A stretch of 64,000 bases of DNA, from positions 1 to 64,000 of the forward strand of contig CAVXKY010000003.1 in NCBI GenBank assembly GCA_963762425.1, written 5' to 3'. Shown here one piece after another: positions 43,480 through 56,900 of this stretch. The position numbers and the translations under genes were made by a program. How positions within the stretch are numbered: the first letter of the stretch is position 1; the number at the start of each line of letters is the position of its first letter. This stretch comes from REEB95 sp963762425 (GTDB lineage: Bacteria > Pseudomonadota > Alphaproteobacteria > ATCC43930 > CGMCC-115725). Under the pieces are notes generated by a model. The model did no database searches, was not told where the DNA came from, and saw nothing but the letters and a program-made list of their open reading frames with translations.

Positions 43480-44952
43480 CTACCAGCTTACCGAAATATA
43501 TTGCGTCTCGAGGAATTCCATCATGCCCTCATGCGCGCCTTCGCGGCCGATGCCCGACTGCTTGGCGCCGCCGAAGGGCGCCGCCGGGTCGCTGGCGACG
43601 CCGCGGTTCAAGCCGATCATGCCGGCATCGAGCCGCTCGGAGATGCGCAGGCCCTTCGCCAAATCCCGGGTATAGACGTAGGAGATCAGGCCGAATTCGG
43701 TGTCGTTGGCCTTGCGGATGGCCTCGTCCTCGTCGCGGAATTTCTGGATCGGCGCCACCGGGCCGAAAATCTCCTCTTTCATGCACAGCGCGCCGTCGGG
43801 CACGTCGATCAGCACGGTCGGCGGATAGTAATAGCCGGTGCGGTTGAGCTTGTTGCCGCCGATCACCGCCTTGGCGCCCTTGTTGAGCGCGTCCTCGACC
43901 AGGCTCACCACCTTGTCGCGCCCCTCGGCGTTCACCAGCGGCCCCACCGCCACGCCTTCCTCCAGCCCGTTGCCGACCTTCAACGCCTTCATCTTGGCGG
44001 CGAATTTGTCGACGAAGGCGTCATGCACCTTCTCGTGGACGTAGAAGCGGTTGGCGGCGGTGCAGGCCTCGCCCATGTTGCGCATCTTGGCGACCATGGC
44101 GCCGTCCACCGCGGCGTCGATGTCGGCGTCCTCGCAGACGATGAAGGGCGCGTTGCCGCCCAGCTCCATCGCCGGCCGCACCACCGAATTGGCCGCCTCG
44201 TGCAGCAGCTTCTTGCCCACCTCGGTCGAGCCGGTGAAGGAGATGACGCGCACCCGCGGGTCCTTGAGCATCGCCGCCACCACCGTGCCCGATTTGCGCG
44301 AAGGCAGGATGTTGACGACGCCCGGCGGCACGCCCGCCTCTTGGAAAAGTTCGGCCAGCGCCAGCATGGTGAGCGGCGTCTCCGAGGCCGGCTTGAGAAC
44401 GACGGTGCAGCCGGCGGCCAAGGCGGGCGCGATCTTGCGCGTGCCCATGGCGGCGGGGAAATTCCACGGCGTCACCAGCACGGCGATGCCGGCGGGCTTG
44501 TGCTGGACCAGAATCCGCGCGCCGGTCGAGGGCGCGCGCGAAACCTCGCCGATGTTCCGGGGCGCTTCCTCGGCGTACCAGCGGAAGAACTCGGCGGCAT
44601 AGGCGGCCTCGGCGCGGCTGTCGACCAGCGCCTTGCCGTTTTCCAGCGTCATCAGGCGCGCGAAGAATTCCTTGCGCGCGGTGAACAGTTCGAAGCATTT
44701 GCGCAAAACCTCGCCGCGCTCGCGCGGGCTGGTGGCGCCCCAGGCGGGATAGGCCTTGGCCGCCGCCTCGATGGCGGCCTTCGCGTCCTCGACATTGCCG
44801 TCGGCCACGTTGCACAAGGGCTGCTCGGTCGCGGGATTGATCACCGGGAAGGTTCCCCCGCCCGAAGCGTCGCGGAACTTACCGCCGATATAGAGCCCGG
44901 TCGGCACTTCGATGTCGGGCGCGTCCTTGAGCTTGATCTTTCCGGTCGTCAT
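43480..44952 (-). CDS. NAD(P)-dependent aldehyde dehydrogenase, SSADH-like
   Basis: This 490-residue enzyme oxidises an aldehyde to an acid. LVTPWNFPAAMGTRKIAPAL and FTGSTEVGKKLLHEAA bind the cofactor. The catalytic Glu is in MELGGNAPFIV, and the nucleophile Cys in MGEACTAANRFYV. The sequence is closest in style to succinate-semialdehyde dehydrogenase. Its position inside the E1/E2 operon instead suggests it handles acetaldehyde or another aldehyde linked to the complex. The start is 4 bases after E1beta ends. Confidence 0.9.
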   Translation of the reverse strand: MTTGKIKLKDAPDIEVPTGLYIGGKFRDASGGGTFPVINPATEQPLCNVADGNVEDAKAAIEAAAKAYPAWGATSPRERGEVLRKCFELFTARKEFFARLMTLENGKALVDSRAEAAYAAEFFRWYAEEAPRNIGEVSRAPSTGARILVQHKPAGIAVLVTPWNFPAAMGTRKIAPALAAGCTVVLKPASETPLTMLALAELFQEAGVPPGVVNILPSRKSGTVVAAMLKDPRVRVISFTGSTEVGKKLLHEAANSVVRPAMELGGNAPFIVCEDADIDAAVDGAMVAKMRNMGEACTAANRFYVHEKVHDAFVDKFAAKMKALKVGNGLEEGVAVGPLVNAEGRDKVVSLVEDALNKGAKAVIGGNKLNRTGYYYPPTVLIDVPDGALCMKEEIFGPVAPIQKFRDEDEAIRKANDTEFGLISYVYTRDLAKGLRISERLDAGMIGLNRGVASDPAAPFGGAKQSGIGREGAHEGMMEFLETQYISVSW

Positions 44953-44956
44953 GCGA

Positions 44957-45937
44957 TCACCCGTTGAGGCAGCGGCGGATTTTGTCGGCGATGCGCGCCG
45001 CCGAAGGCAGCGCCAGATCCTCGAGATTGTCCGCCGCCGGCAGCGGAATATGCGGCGTGGTGATTCGCACCACCGGCCCGTCGAGGTCGTAAAATGCTTC
45101 ATCGGCGGCAATGGACGCGATCTCCGCGCCCCAGCCGCACAGCCGCGGATTCTCCTCGACCGTGAACAGATGCCCGGTGCGCGCGACCGAACCCAGGATG
45201 GTCTGCAAATCCAACGGCACCAGCGAGCGCACGTCGATCACCTCGACCTCGATGCCGTGCTCGCGCGATAACGTCTCGGCGGCCATAAGCGCGCGCGGCA
45301 CCATCAAGGCGAGCGCCAGCACGGTCGCATCCTTGCCGGGGCGCAGGATTTTCGCGGTGCCGAGGGTATCGACGATCTCGCCGTCCGGCACTTCGCCCTT
45401 GGCGGCGTAAAGCGATTTGTGCTCGAAGAAGATCACCGGATTGGGGTCGCGCACGGCCGCCGCCATCAGCCCGATCACGTCCAGCGGGCTCGACGGCGCC
45501 ACCACCTTCAAGCCGGGGATCATCATCGCCCAGTTCTCGACGCTCTGGCTGTGCTGCGCGCCGAAACGCGCGCCGCCGCCGTTGCCGGTGCGCACCACCA
45601 GGGGACATTTCACCTGGCCGTTGGTCATGTAGTGCGATTTGGGGAATTCGTTGGCGATGTAGTCGAAGCACACGGCGAGGAAATCCGAGAACATGATCTC
45701 GGCGATGGGCTTCAGGCCGGTCATGGCCGCGCCCATGGCCGCGCCCAAGATCGCCTGTTCGGAAATGGGCGTGTCGCGCACCCGCTTGGGCCCGAATTTC
45801 TCCAACAGGCCCACCGTCGCCTTGAACACGCCGCCGGCGGCGGCCACGTCCTCGCCCAGGAACACCACGTCGGGGTCGCGCTCCATTTCCTGCGCGATGC
45901 CCCGCGCGACCGCGTCCCGATAAGTCAGTTCCGCCAC
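44957..45937 (-). CDS. 2-oxoacid dehydrogenase E1 beta subunit
   Basis: The beta subunit completes the thiamine-diphosphate enzyme E1 with the upstream alpha subunit. It has 326 residues from a GTG start overlapping the alpha stop by 13 bases. Typical parts are AELTYRDAVARGIAQEMERD, VFLGEDVAAAGGVF, DTPISEQAILGAAMGAAMTG with the thiamine-contacting Glu, and GGGARFGAQHSQS. Both acetoin and pyruvate complexes look alike here. Confidence 0.92.
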   Translation of the reverse strand: MAELTYRDAVARGIAQEMERDPDVVFLGEDVAAAGGVFKATVGLLEKFGPKRVRDTPISEQAILGAAMGAAMTGLKPIAEIMFSDFLAVCFDYIANEFPKSHYMTNGQVKCPLVVRTGNGGGARFGAQHSQSVENWAMMIPGLKVVAPSSPLDVIGLMAAAVRDPNPVIFFEHKSLYAAKGEVPDGEIVDTLGTAKILRPGKDATVLALALMVPRALMAAETLSREHGIEVEVIDVRSLVPLDLQTILGSVARTGHLFTVEENPRLCGWGAEIASIAADEAFYDLDGPVVRITTPHIPLPAADNLEDLALPSAARIADKIRRCLNG

Positions 45938-47004
45938 GCCCAGCCTCCATCGGCATAGACGTCGGTGGTGAGGATCGATTCGGGCGGCGTCGGCGCCGCC
46001 TTGCAGGCCTCGGTCGCGGCTTCGAGCTTGCGCTTCGAATCGTCCTCGATGCGCTTGATCTGGGCTTCGCCGATGCCGAACTCGGCCAGGCGCTTGCGGT
46101 AAACCTTGAGCGGGTCGCGCTCCTTCCATTTTTCCAGCTCGCCTTCGGGCCGGTACTTGGCCGGGTCGGCGCGGCTGTGGCCGCTATAGCGGTAGGTCAT
46201 GCATTCGATCAGCGAGGGCCCGCCGCCCGCCCGCGCCTTGTCGAAAGCGGTGAGCGCGGCGCGATAGACCGCGTCGGCGTCGTTGCCGTCGACCACGATC
46301 CGCTCCAGGCCGTAGGCCGAGGCGCGGTCGGCCGCCGGATGCTTGATCTCGGCCGGGATCACGTCCTTGATCGAGGTGTATTCCATGTAGAGGTTGTTCT
46401 CGCACACGAACACCACCGGCAGCTTCCACACCGCGGCGAAATTCACCGCCTCGTGGAAGGCGCCGATATTGGTGGTGCCGTCGCCGAAGAAGCAGACCGA
46501 GACGTCCTTCTGCCCCTTGTATTGCGCGCGCCAGGCGGCGCCGCAGGCGATCGGCAGATGCGCGCCGATGATGGCGTAGGAGCCCATCACGCCGTGCTCG
46601 ACCGAGGTCAAATGCATCGAGCCGCCCTTGCCGCGCATCAGGCCGTTGTCGCGCTGCATCAGCTCGCCCAGCACCTTTTCCATCGATACGCCGCGCGCGA
46701 GGGTGTGAGCATGACCCCGATACGTGCAGAAGCTGAGATCGCCTTTTTCCATGGCGACGGCGAAACCCGCCGCCACCGCCTCTTGCCCGAGCGAGAGATG
46801 GCTGGTGCCCTTGACCAGGCCTTGCAGGAACAAATCGTAGGCGCGCTGCTCGCAGTCGCGGATTTCGACCTGGAGGCGGTAAAGCTCGAGGCGCTTGGCC
46901 TCGTCGAGCGCGTCGTTGCGCAGCTTGGCTTCGGGCTTCAATTGGGGATTGGTCTTCAAGGCGCGGGTCCTGGCTCTAACGGGCGCGGAAAGGGGCCTAA
47001 ACAT
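45925..47004 (-). CDS. 2-oxoacid dehydrogenase E1 alpha subunit
   Basis: The alpha subunit binds thiamine diphosphate with the motif FFGDGTTNIGAFHEAVNFAAVWKLPVVFVCENN, a GDG start and NN end. GKGGSMHLTSVEHGVMGSY is also conserved. It has 359 residues from the ATG at 47004, but the first 15 codons are weakly supported; a TTG at 46959 with AGGA upstream would give a start at LKTNPQLKPEAK. Gene order alpha, beta, aldehyde dehydrogenase, E2 without E3 suggests an acetoin-dehydrogenase-like system. An exact substrate is not assigned. Confidence 0.9.
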   Translation of the reverse strand: MFRPLSAPVRARTRALKTNPQLKPEAKLRNDALDEAKRLELYRLQVEIRDCEQRAYDLFLQGLVKGTSHLSLGQEAVAAGFAVAMEKGDLSFCTYRGHAHTLARGVSMEKVLGELMQRDNGLMRGKGGSMHLTSVEHGVMGSYAIIGAHLPIACGAAWRAQYKGQKDVSVCFFGDGTTNIGAFHEAVNFAAVWKLPVVFVCENNLYMEYTSIKDVIPAEIKHPAADRASAYGLERIVVDGNDADAVYRAALTAFDKARAGGGPSLIECMTYRYSGHSRADPAKYRPEGELEKWKERDPLKVYRKRLAEFGIGEAQIKRIEDDSKRKLEAATEACKAAPTPPESILTTDVYADGGWAWRN

Positions 47005-47084
47005 GCGTCCGCGCAAGGGCCTGAGTCAACGGCGCGCCTTACATTGGAGACGGCCTAAAATACGGGCGGGGAGGGGAAAGCGGG

Positions 47085-48710
47085 CTAAAGCACCAGGAGT
47101 TGCGGACTGCCGCCGGGCAGCAGGACGGCGACGGTCGTGCCCCGGCCGGGGGCGCTGTCGATTTCCATCGATCCGCCATGGAGCTTGACCAGCCGCTGGC
47201 AGATCGCCAATCCCAGACCGGTGCCCTCGTATTGGCGGTCGAGCTTGCTGTCGGCCTGGTAGAACGGCTCGCCGACATGGGCCAGATCCTCGGCGCTCAT
47301 GCCGATGCCGGTATCGCGCACCTCCAGCCGGACTTGGCCGCCTTCGGCTTCGGCGCAGGACAGGGTGACGCTGCCGCCGGACGGGGTGAACTTGACGGCG
47401 TTGCCGGCGATATTGATCAGCACCTGGCGCAGCCGGCGCTCGTCGCCCGGACACGGCACCGCGCCGTCGGGGATTTTTTCAATCAGGCAAACGCCGGCGC
47501 TCTTGGCCTGGTTCTCCAGCAGCCGGATCACGCCGCCGGTCAGGGAGGCTAGATCGACGGTCTCGATCTCGAGCGGCAAATTGCCGGACTCGGCCTTGAC
47601 GAAATCGAGGATGTCGTTGATCACCGCCAGCAGATGCTGGCCGCTCGCATGGATGTTGCCGGCATAGTCGCGGTAGGCCGGTATGTTCACCGCGCCCATC
47701 GCTTCCTTGTGGATGATCTCGGCGAAGCCCATTACCGCGTTCAAGGGCGTGCGCAATTCGTGGCTCATGGTGGCGAGGAACTCGGTCTTGGCGCGGTTCG
47801 CCGTCTCGGCCGTCTCCTTGGCGGCGCGCAGCTCTTCCTCGCGCCGCTTGCGCTCGGTGATGTCCTCGACCGTGCCCTCGTAATAGAGCAGGCGGCCGGT
47901 GCTGGTGCGCACCTCGCGGCAGGTTTCGGTGATCCAGATCAACGCGCCGTCGCGGCGGTGGACCTCCGATTCGAAATCCAGCACCACGCCGTTCTCGCGC
48001 ATGATGCGCACGAACTCGTCGCGCCGCGCTGGATCGGCGTAAAGCTGGCCGCCGATGTCGGTGAGCCGCGACAACAGCTGCTCCGGCCCGTCATAGCCGT
48101 AGATGCGCGCCAGCGCCGGATTGGCGGTGAGATAGCGGCCGTCCGGCGTGGTCTGGAAAATGCCCCAGGCGCAATTCTCGAAGATGTCGCGATAGAGATG
48201 CGCGGCCTCGCCGACGGCGCGCTCGTTCGCGGTCTGCTCGGTGACGTCCTGCACGGTGCCGCAGATGCGCGCCAGCGCGCCGTTGCGCGCGGCCCTGAGC
48301 GCGCTGCGGCCGTAGAACATGCGCAACGTGCCGTCGGGCCGCACCGCGCGGAAGAAGCAGCCCTGGGCGGGCGGGCGCATGGCGGCGTTGCGCGCCAGCC
48401 AGTCCTCGACCCGGCTCCGGTCGTCGGGATGGACCATGTCGCAGATCCAGGCGAGTTCGGGCTCGTCCTCGGCGGACCAGCCGAAGATGCGCCGCATCTC
48501 CGCCGACATCGCCGTGACGCCGGTGGCGAGGTCCAGCTCCCAGCTGCCGAGCTGGGCCACCGCCTGGGCGTCGACCAGATGCACCTCGTTGCGGATGGCG
48601 GGTTTCCCGCCCTGCGGCGTCATCAGGATGCGGATCTGGGATTCCGGATCGCGCGAAACGGCGAAGGAGCGCGGCGACGGCCGGCGGCGCGGGGAAGGTT
48701 TGAGCGGCAT
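47085..48710 (-). CDS. Soluble PAS-PAS sensor histidine kinase
   Basis: This 541-residue kinase has no membrane helix, so the signal is cytoplasmic. PAS 1 (residues 48-155) contains GSWELDLATGVTAMSAEMRRIFG. PAS 2 (175-290) contains IFENCAWGIFQTTPDGRYL and ends LYYEGTVEDITER. The phospho-acceptor H-box is FLATMSHELRTPLNAVMGF. The ATPase has INIAGNAVKFTPSGG (N-box), VRDTGIGMS (G1) and YEGTGLGLAI (G2). No response-regulator gene is adjacent. The ATG at 48710 lacks a clear ribosome site; a later ATG at 48623 is an alternative. Confidence 0.9.
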   Translation of the reverse strand: MPLKPSPRRRPSPRSFAVSRDPESQIRILMTPQGGKPAIRNEVHLVDAQAVAQLGSWELDLATGVTAMSAEMRRIFGWSAEDEPELAWICDMVHPDDRSRVEDWLARNAAMRPPAQGCFFRAVRPDGTLRMFYGRSALRAARNGALARICGTVQDVTEQTANERAVGEAAHLYRDIFENCAWGIFQTTPDGRYLTANPALARIYGYDGPEQLLSRLTDIGGQLYADPARRDEFVRIMRENGVVLDFESEVHRRDGALIWITETCREVRTSTGRLLYYEGTVEDITERKRREEELRAAKETAETANRAKTEFLATMSHELRTPLNAVMGFAEIIHKEAMGAVNIPAYRDYAGNIHASGQHLLAVINDILDFVKAESGNLPLEIETVDLASLTGGVIRLLENQAKSAGVCLIEKIPDGAVPCPGDERRLRQVLINIAGNAVKFTPSGGSVTLSCAEAEGGQVRLEVRDTGIGMSAEDLAHVGEPFYQADSKLDRQYEGTGLGLAICQRLVKLHGGSMEIDSAPGRGTTVAVLLPGGSPQLLVL

Positions 48711-48845
48711 GGGTTCGAGTTAACCGGAAAGGTTCTAAGAAGAAGCTAAACGGTTATGCCGAAAAACTGGGCACGGATGCGCGGTTTTCGCCACGCCGCT
48801 ATCGCGCCCGGGCGCGGTTAACGGGCCTTAACCAGGGATATCCCG

Positions 48846-49226
48846 ATGTCGGAATTCGCCGAACTTTCCTGGGCCAAGCGCCTCGCCGGCGAGAGGGGCG
48901 CGAGTTTGATCGAGCACGCGATGATGCCGGGCTTGGCCGCTTTGGCCGCCGCCGGCGTCTTCGACACCAACCCTGCCGCCGCCAAGCTCCACCGTCTTGC
49001 CGCGGCCTTCGCTCCGCGCTGCCCCGGCGCCCCGGCCCGGGCGCCGTTAATCGAGCTTTCCCGCGGCTGTGCCGGCATTCCAGACCGTGGCAGCAGTGCT
49101 GTCTTAACCTTGACACCCTGCCCCCCGGCCGCGATGCTGAAGCGATCGGAAACATCGCGCACCGCCCAAGGGCGGTCGGCCAAGGAATTTCCCGGCCCGG
49201 TCGGGTTGCGCGGCCCCGGGGGTTGA
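48846..49226 (+). CDS. Small Flp-pilin-like protein
   Basis: The ATG at 48846 follows AGGGA. Residues 17-37 read ERGASLIEHAMMPGLAALAAAG, which follows the type IVb (Flp) prepilin pattern: a Gly cleavage point, Glu at position 5 after it, and a hydrophobic helix. True Flp pilins have Glu-Tyr; here it is Glu-His. The remaining residues (60-126) look like shadow sequence. No tad or cpa genes are nearby. The call is a weak match. Confidence 0.35.
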   Translation: MSEFAELSWAKRLAGERGASLIEHAMMPGLAALAAAGVFDTNPAAAKLHRLAAAFAPRCPGAPARAPLIELSRGCAGIPDRGSSAVLTLTPCPPAAMLKRSETSRTAQGRSAKEFPGPVGLRGPGG

Positions 49227-49246
49227 TCGGGCGGGCGGAGGATGGG

Positions 49247-53866
<4,620 letters not shown>

Positions 53867-53871
53867 ACTCG

Positions 53872-55311
53872 ATGGGCAAGCCGACCGGGTTCCTGGAGTT
53901 CGGGCGCCACGACCGCGACTACGCGCCGGTCGAGGAGCGCGTCAAGCATTGGCGCGAATTCACCGAGCCGTTGCCGGCCGAGGAACTGAAACGCCAAGGC
54001 GGGCGCTGCATGGATTGCGGCACGCCCTATTGCCACCCCGCCTGCCCGGTCAACAACGTCATCCCGGATTGGAACGATCTGGTGTTCGAGGGCGATTTCC
54101 GCTCCGCGCTCGAGACGCTGCACTCGACAAACAATTTTCCCGACGTCACCGGCCGGATTTGCCCCGCGCCCTGCGAGGCCGCCTGCACCCTCAACCTGAT
54201 CGAGGAGCCGGTGACCATCAAGACCATCGAGCACGCCATCGTCGAACGCGGCTGGGACAACGGCTGGATCGAGCCCCGGCCGGCCAAGCACCGCACCGGC
54301 AAGCGCATCGCCGTGGTCGGCTCCGGCCCCGCCGGTCTCGCCTGCGCCCAGCAATTGGCGCGCGCCGGGCACGAGGTTTCGGTCTACGAAAAATCGCCGC
54401 GCGTCGGGGGCTTGCTGCGCTACGGCATTCCCGATTTCAAGATGGAAAAGCACGTTATCGACCGCCGCGTGGCGCAGATGCTGGCCGAGGGCGTGGTCTT
54501 CCACGTCAATTCCCATGTCGGCCGCAACGTGCCCCCCGAGCAGCTGATGAAACGCTACGACGCCGTGGTGCTGGCGATCGGCGCGGAACAGCCGCGCGAC
54601 CTGAACGTCCCGGGCCGCGACCTGAAGGGCATCCACTTCGCCATGGACTTCCTGCCGCAGCAAAACCGCCGCGTCGCCGGCGACAAGGTCGAGGGCGCGG
54701 ATATCCTGGCCAAGGACAAGGACGTGCTGGTGATCGGCGGCGGCGATACCGGCTCGGACTGCATCGGCACCTCGATCCGCCAGGGCGCGCGTTCCGTCAC
54801 CCAGATCGAAATCCTGAGCCAGCCGCCCGAGCAGGAGGACAAGCTCATGACCTGGCCCGATTGGCCGATGAAGCTCCGCACCTCGTCCTCGCAGGAGGAG
54901 GGGGTCGAGCGCGACTGGTCGGTGGCGACCAAGGCCTTCACCGGCCGCGACGGGTTTGTCGCCGGCCTCGATGCCGTGCGCGTCGACTGGAAGACCGGAT
55001 CCGACGGCAAGATGCAGATGATCGAGCAGCCGGACAGCCGCTTCACCATCAAGACCGATCTGGTGCTCCTCTGCATGGGGTTTTTGTCGCCGGTGAAGCC
55101 GGGCGCGGTCGAGGCGCTCGGCCTGGAATTGGACGCGCGCGGCAACCTCAAGGCCAACGACCGGGATTACCGCGGCAGCGTCGACAAGGTGTTCGCCTGC
55201 GGCGATGCGCGGCGCGGCCAGTCGCTGGTGGTGTGGGCGATCCGCGAGGGCCGCCAATGCGCCCGCGGCGTCGACGAATATCTCATGGGCAAGTCGGAAC
55301 TGCCGCGCTAG
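53872..55311 (+). CDS. gltD: Glutamate synthase small subunit
   Basis: The small subunit passes NADPH electrons to GltB. It has 479 residues, 5 bases after gltB. Two 4Fe-4S motifs are CMDCGTPYCHPACPVNN and CPAPCEAACTLN. The FAD site is VVGSGPAGLACAQQLARAG; the NADPH site is VLVIGGGDTGSDCIG. Together with cynS and ptsP it forms a nitrogen-assimilation theme in the window. Confidence 0.97.
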   Translation: MGKPTGFLEFGRHDRDYAPVEERVKHWREFTEPLPAEELKRQGGRCMDCGTPYCHPACPVNNVIPDWNDLVFEGDFRSALETLHSTNNFPDVTGRICPAPCEAACTLNLIEEPVTIKTIEHAIVERGWDNGWIEPRPAKHRTGKRIAVVGSGPAGLACAQQLARAGHEVSVYEKSPRVGGLLRYGIPDFKMEKHVIDRRVAQMLAEGVVFHVNSHVGRNVPPEQLMKRYDAVVLAIGAEQPRDLNVPGRDLKGIHFAMDFLPQQNRRVAGDKVEGADILAKDKDVLVIGGGDTGSDCIGTSIRQGARSVTQIEILSQPPEQEDKLMTWPDWPMKLRTSSSQEEGVERDWSVATKAFTGRDGFVAGLDAVRVDWKTGSDGKMQMIEQPDSRFTIKTDLVLLCMGFLSPVKPGAVEALGLELDARGNLKANDRDYRGSVDKVFACGDARRGQSLVVWAIREGRQCARGVDEYLMGKSELPR

Positions 55312-55351
55312 ACGGCGGGGCATTGAAAAATCGCTTCCACCCGGCTATTTT

Positions 55352-55365
55352 ATAAGCATGCTTAT
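55352..55365. promoter_or_regulatory. Perfect 14-bp palindrome over an efflux gene start codon
   Basis: ATAAGCATGCTTAT is a perfect palindrome whose centre contains the ATG at 55358 of the outer-membrane factor gene. A repressor there would block both RNA polymerase passage and translation start. It could also act as a stem-loop hiding the start. No adjacent regulator gene is present. Confidence 0.55.
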
Positions 55366-56866
55366 GAATTACCGGATTTTGCCGCGTCAGGCCGGGGCGC
55401 TGCTGGTTGCCGCGTTGCTCGCCTCTTGCAACGCCGGCCCCGATTTCACGCCGCCGCCGGCGCCGGCGCAGACCGGCTATGATTCCGCCGGCGCGCCCAC
55501 GCTCGCGCCGGTCGCGGGCGAAAGCGAGCAGAGCCTGGTGGTCGGCGAGAAGATTTCGGGCGATTGGTGGAATTTCTACCGTTCGCCCGCGCTCGACCAA
55601 CTGCTCAAGGACGCGATCGCAGGGAACAAGGACCTCGAAGCGGCGCGCGCCCATCTCGCGGCCTCGGAAGAGGCGGCCAATGCCGCGCGCGGCGGGCTTT
55701 ATCCCCGTCTCGACGCGGCCGCCTCGGCGACGCGCGAGCGCATCAGCTACGCCGCCTTCGGCCTCAATATGCCGCCGGCGATCTTCAACGTGCTCTCGGT
55801 CGGGCCGACAGTGAGCTATTCGCTCGATCTCTTCGGCAAGAACCGCCGCCTGGTCGAACAGCAGGAGGCGCTGGCCGAGCGCCAGCGATATGAACTCGAC
55901 GCGGTCTATCTCGCGCTCACCGGCAACGCCGTCAGCCAGGCGCTGACCGTCGCTTCGCTCCAGGCCCAGCTCAAGGCGGCCAATGACATCATCGCCGAGG
56001 ACCGGAATCTCCTGGCGCTGGTCGGCAAACGGGTCGCGGCCGGGGAATCATCCAATCTCGACCTCGAAAGCGCCCGGAGCCAGTTGGCCGCCGACCTCAC
56101 CCAATTGCCGCCGCTGCAACAGCAAGCGAACGCCGCCCGCCATGCGCTCGCGATCCTGGTCGGCCGGGCGCCCGCCGATTTCGTGGCCCCCGATTTCACG
56201 CTCGATTCCCTGGCGTTGCCGGCGAATCTTCCGGTCAGCCTGCCCTCGGCGCTGGTGCATCAGCGGCCCGACATCTTGTCGGCGGAATCCGAACTCCATG
56301 CCGCCTCGGCTTCGGTGGGCGTGGCCACCGCCCAGCTCTATCCCGACATCAATCTCACCGCCGCGATTTCGCAGACCGCGCTCACCGCCGGCACGCTCGG
56401 GGCGCCGGCGAGCAATGTGTGGAATATCGGCGCGGGCATCGCCTTGCCGTTGTTCCACGGCGGCGCGCTCCAGGCGCAGAAGCGCGAGGCCGAGGACGAG
56501 TTCACGGCCGCCGCCGCGAATTACCAGCAGACCGTGCTCGCCTCCTTCGCCCAGGTGGCCGACGTGCTCGACGCGCTCGCAAGCGACGCCGATCTCCTGG
56601 GTGCCGAGCACGCGGCGCTCCAGTCCGCCCAATCCTCGCTCGCTCTCACGCGCAAATCCTATATCGCCGGCGACGTGGCGCTGCTCCAGGTGCTTGACGC
56701 CGAACGCCTCGCGCAACGCGCGCGTCTCGGTTATGTCCGCGCCCAGGCGCAACGCTACATCGATACCGCGCAGCTTTTCCTCGCCATGGGCGGCGGCTGG
56801 TGGGACCAGCCCGCGCTGGCATCGCCGGACAAGGAATCGGCTTCCGTCAAGCCGCCCGCGCCCTAA
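55358..56866 (+). CDS. NodT-family outer-membrane efflux lipoprotein
   Basis: This TolC-like channel protein carries efflux substrates across the outer membrane. It has 502 residues. The lipobox is LLASC near residue 23, so the mature protein is acylated. Two OEP repeats follow, with the helix pattern KDLEAARAHLAASEEAANAARGGLYP and, in the second half, SELHAASASVGVATAQLYPDI. GISLPLF-type ending appears as GIALPLFHGG. Partner RND pump and adaptor genes are not beside it. The start could also be the ATG at 55364. Confidence 0.88.
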   Translation: MLMNYRILPRQAGALLVAALLASCNAGPDFTPPPAPAQTGYDSAGAPTLAPVAGESEQSLVVGEKISGDWWNFYRSPALDQLLKDAIAGNKDLEAARAHLAASEEAANAARGGLYPRLDAAASATRERISYAAFGLNMPPAIFNVLSVGPTVSYSLDLFGKNRRLVEQQEALAERQRYELDAVYLALTGNAVSQALTVASLQAQLKAANDIIAEDRNLLALVGKRVAAGESSNLDLESARSQLAADLTQLPPLQQQANAARHALAILVGRAPADFVAPDFTLDSLALPANLPVSLPSALVHQRPDILSAESELHAASASVGVATAQLYPDINLTAAISQTALTAGTLGAPASNVWNIGAGIALPLFHGGALQAQKREAEDEFTAAAANYQQTVLASFAQVADVLDALASDADLLGAEHAALQSAQSSLALTRKSYIAGDVALLQVLDAERLAQRARLGYVRAQAQRYIDTAQLFLAMGGGWWDQPALASPDKESASVKPPAP

Positions 56867-56900
56867 GTCCCATGACAAGACGCCGGATACCAACTACAAG

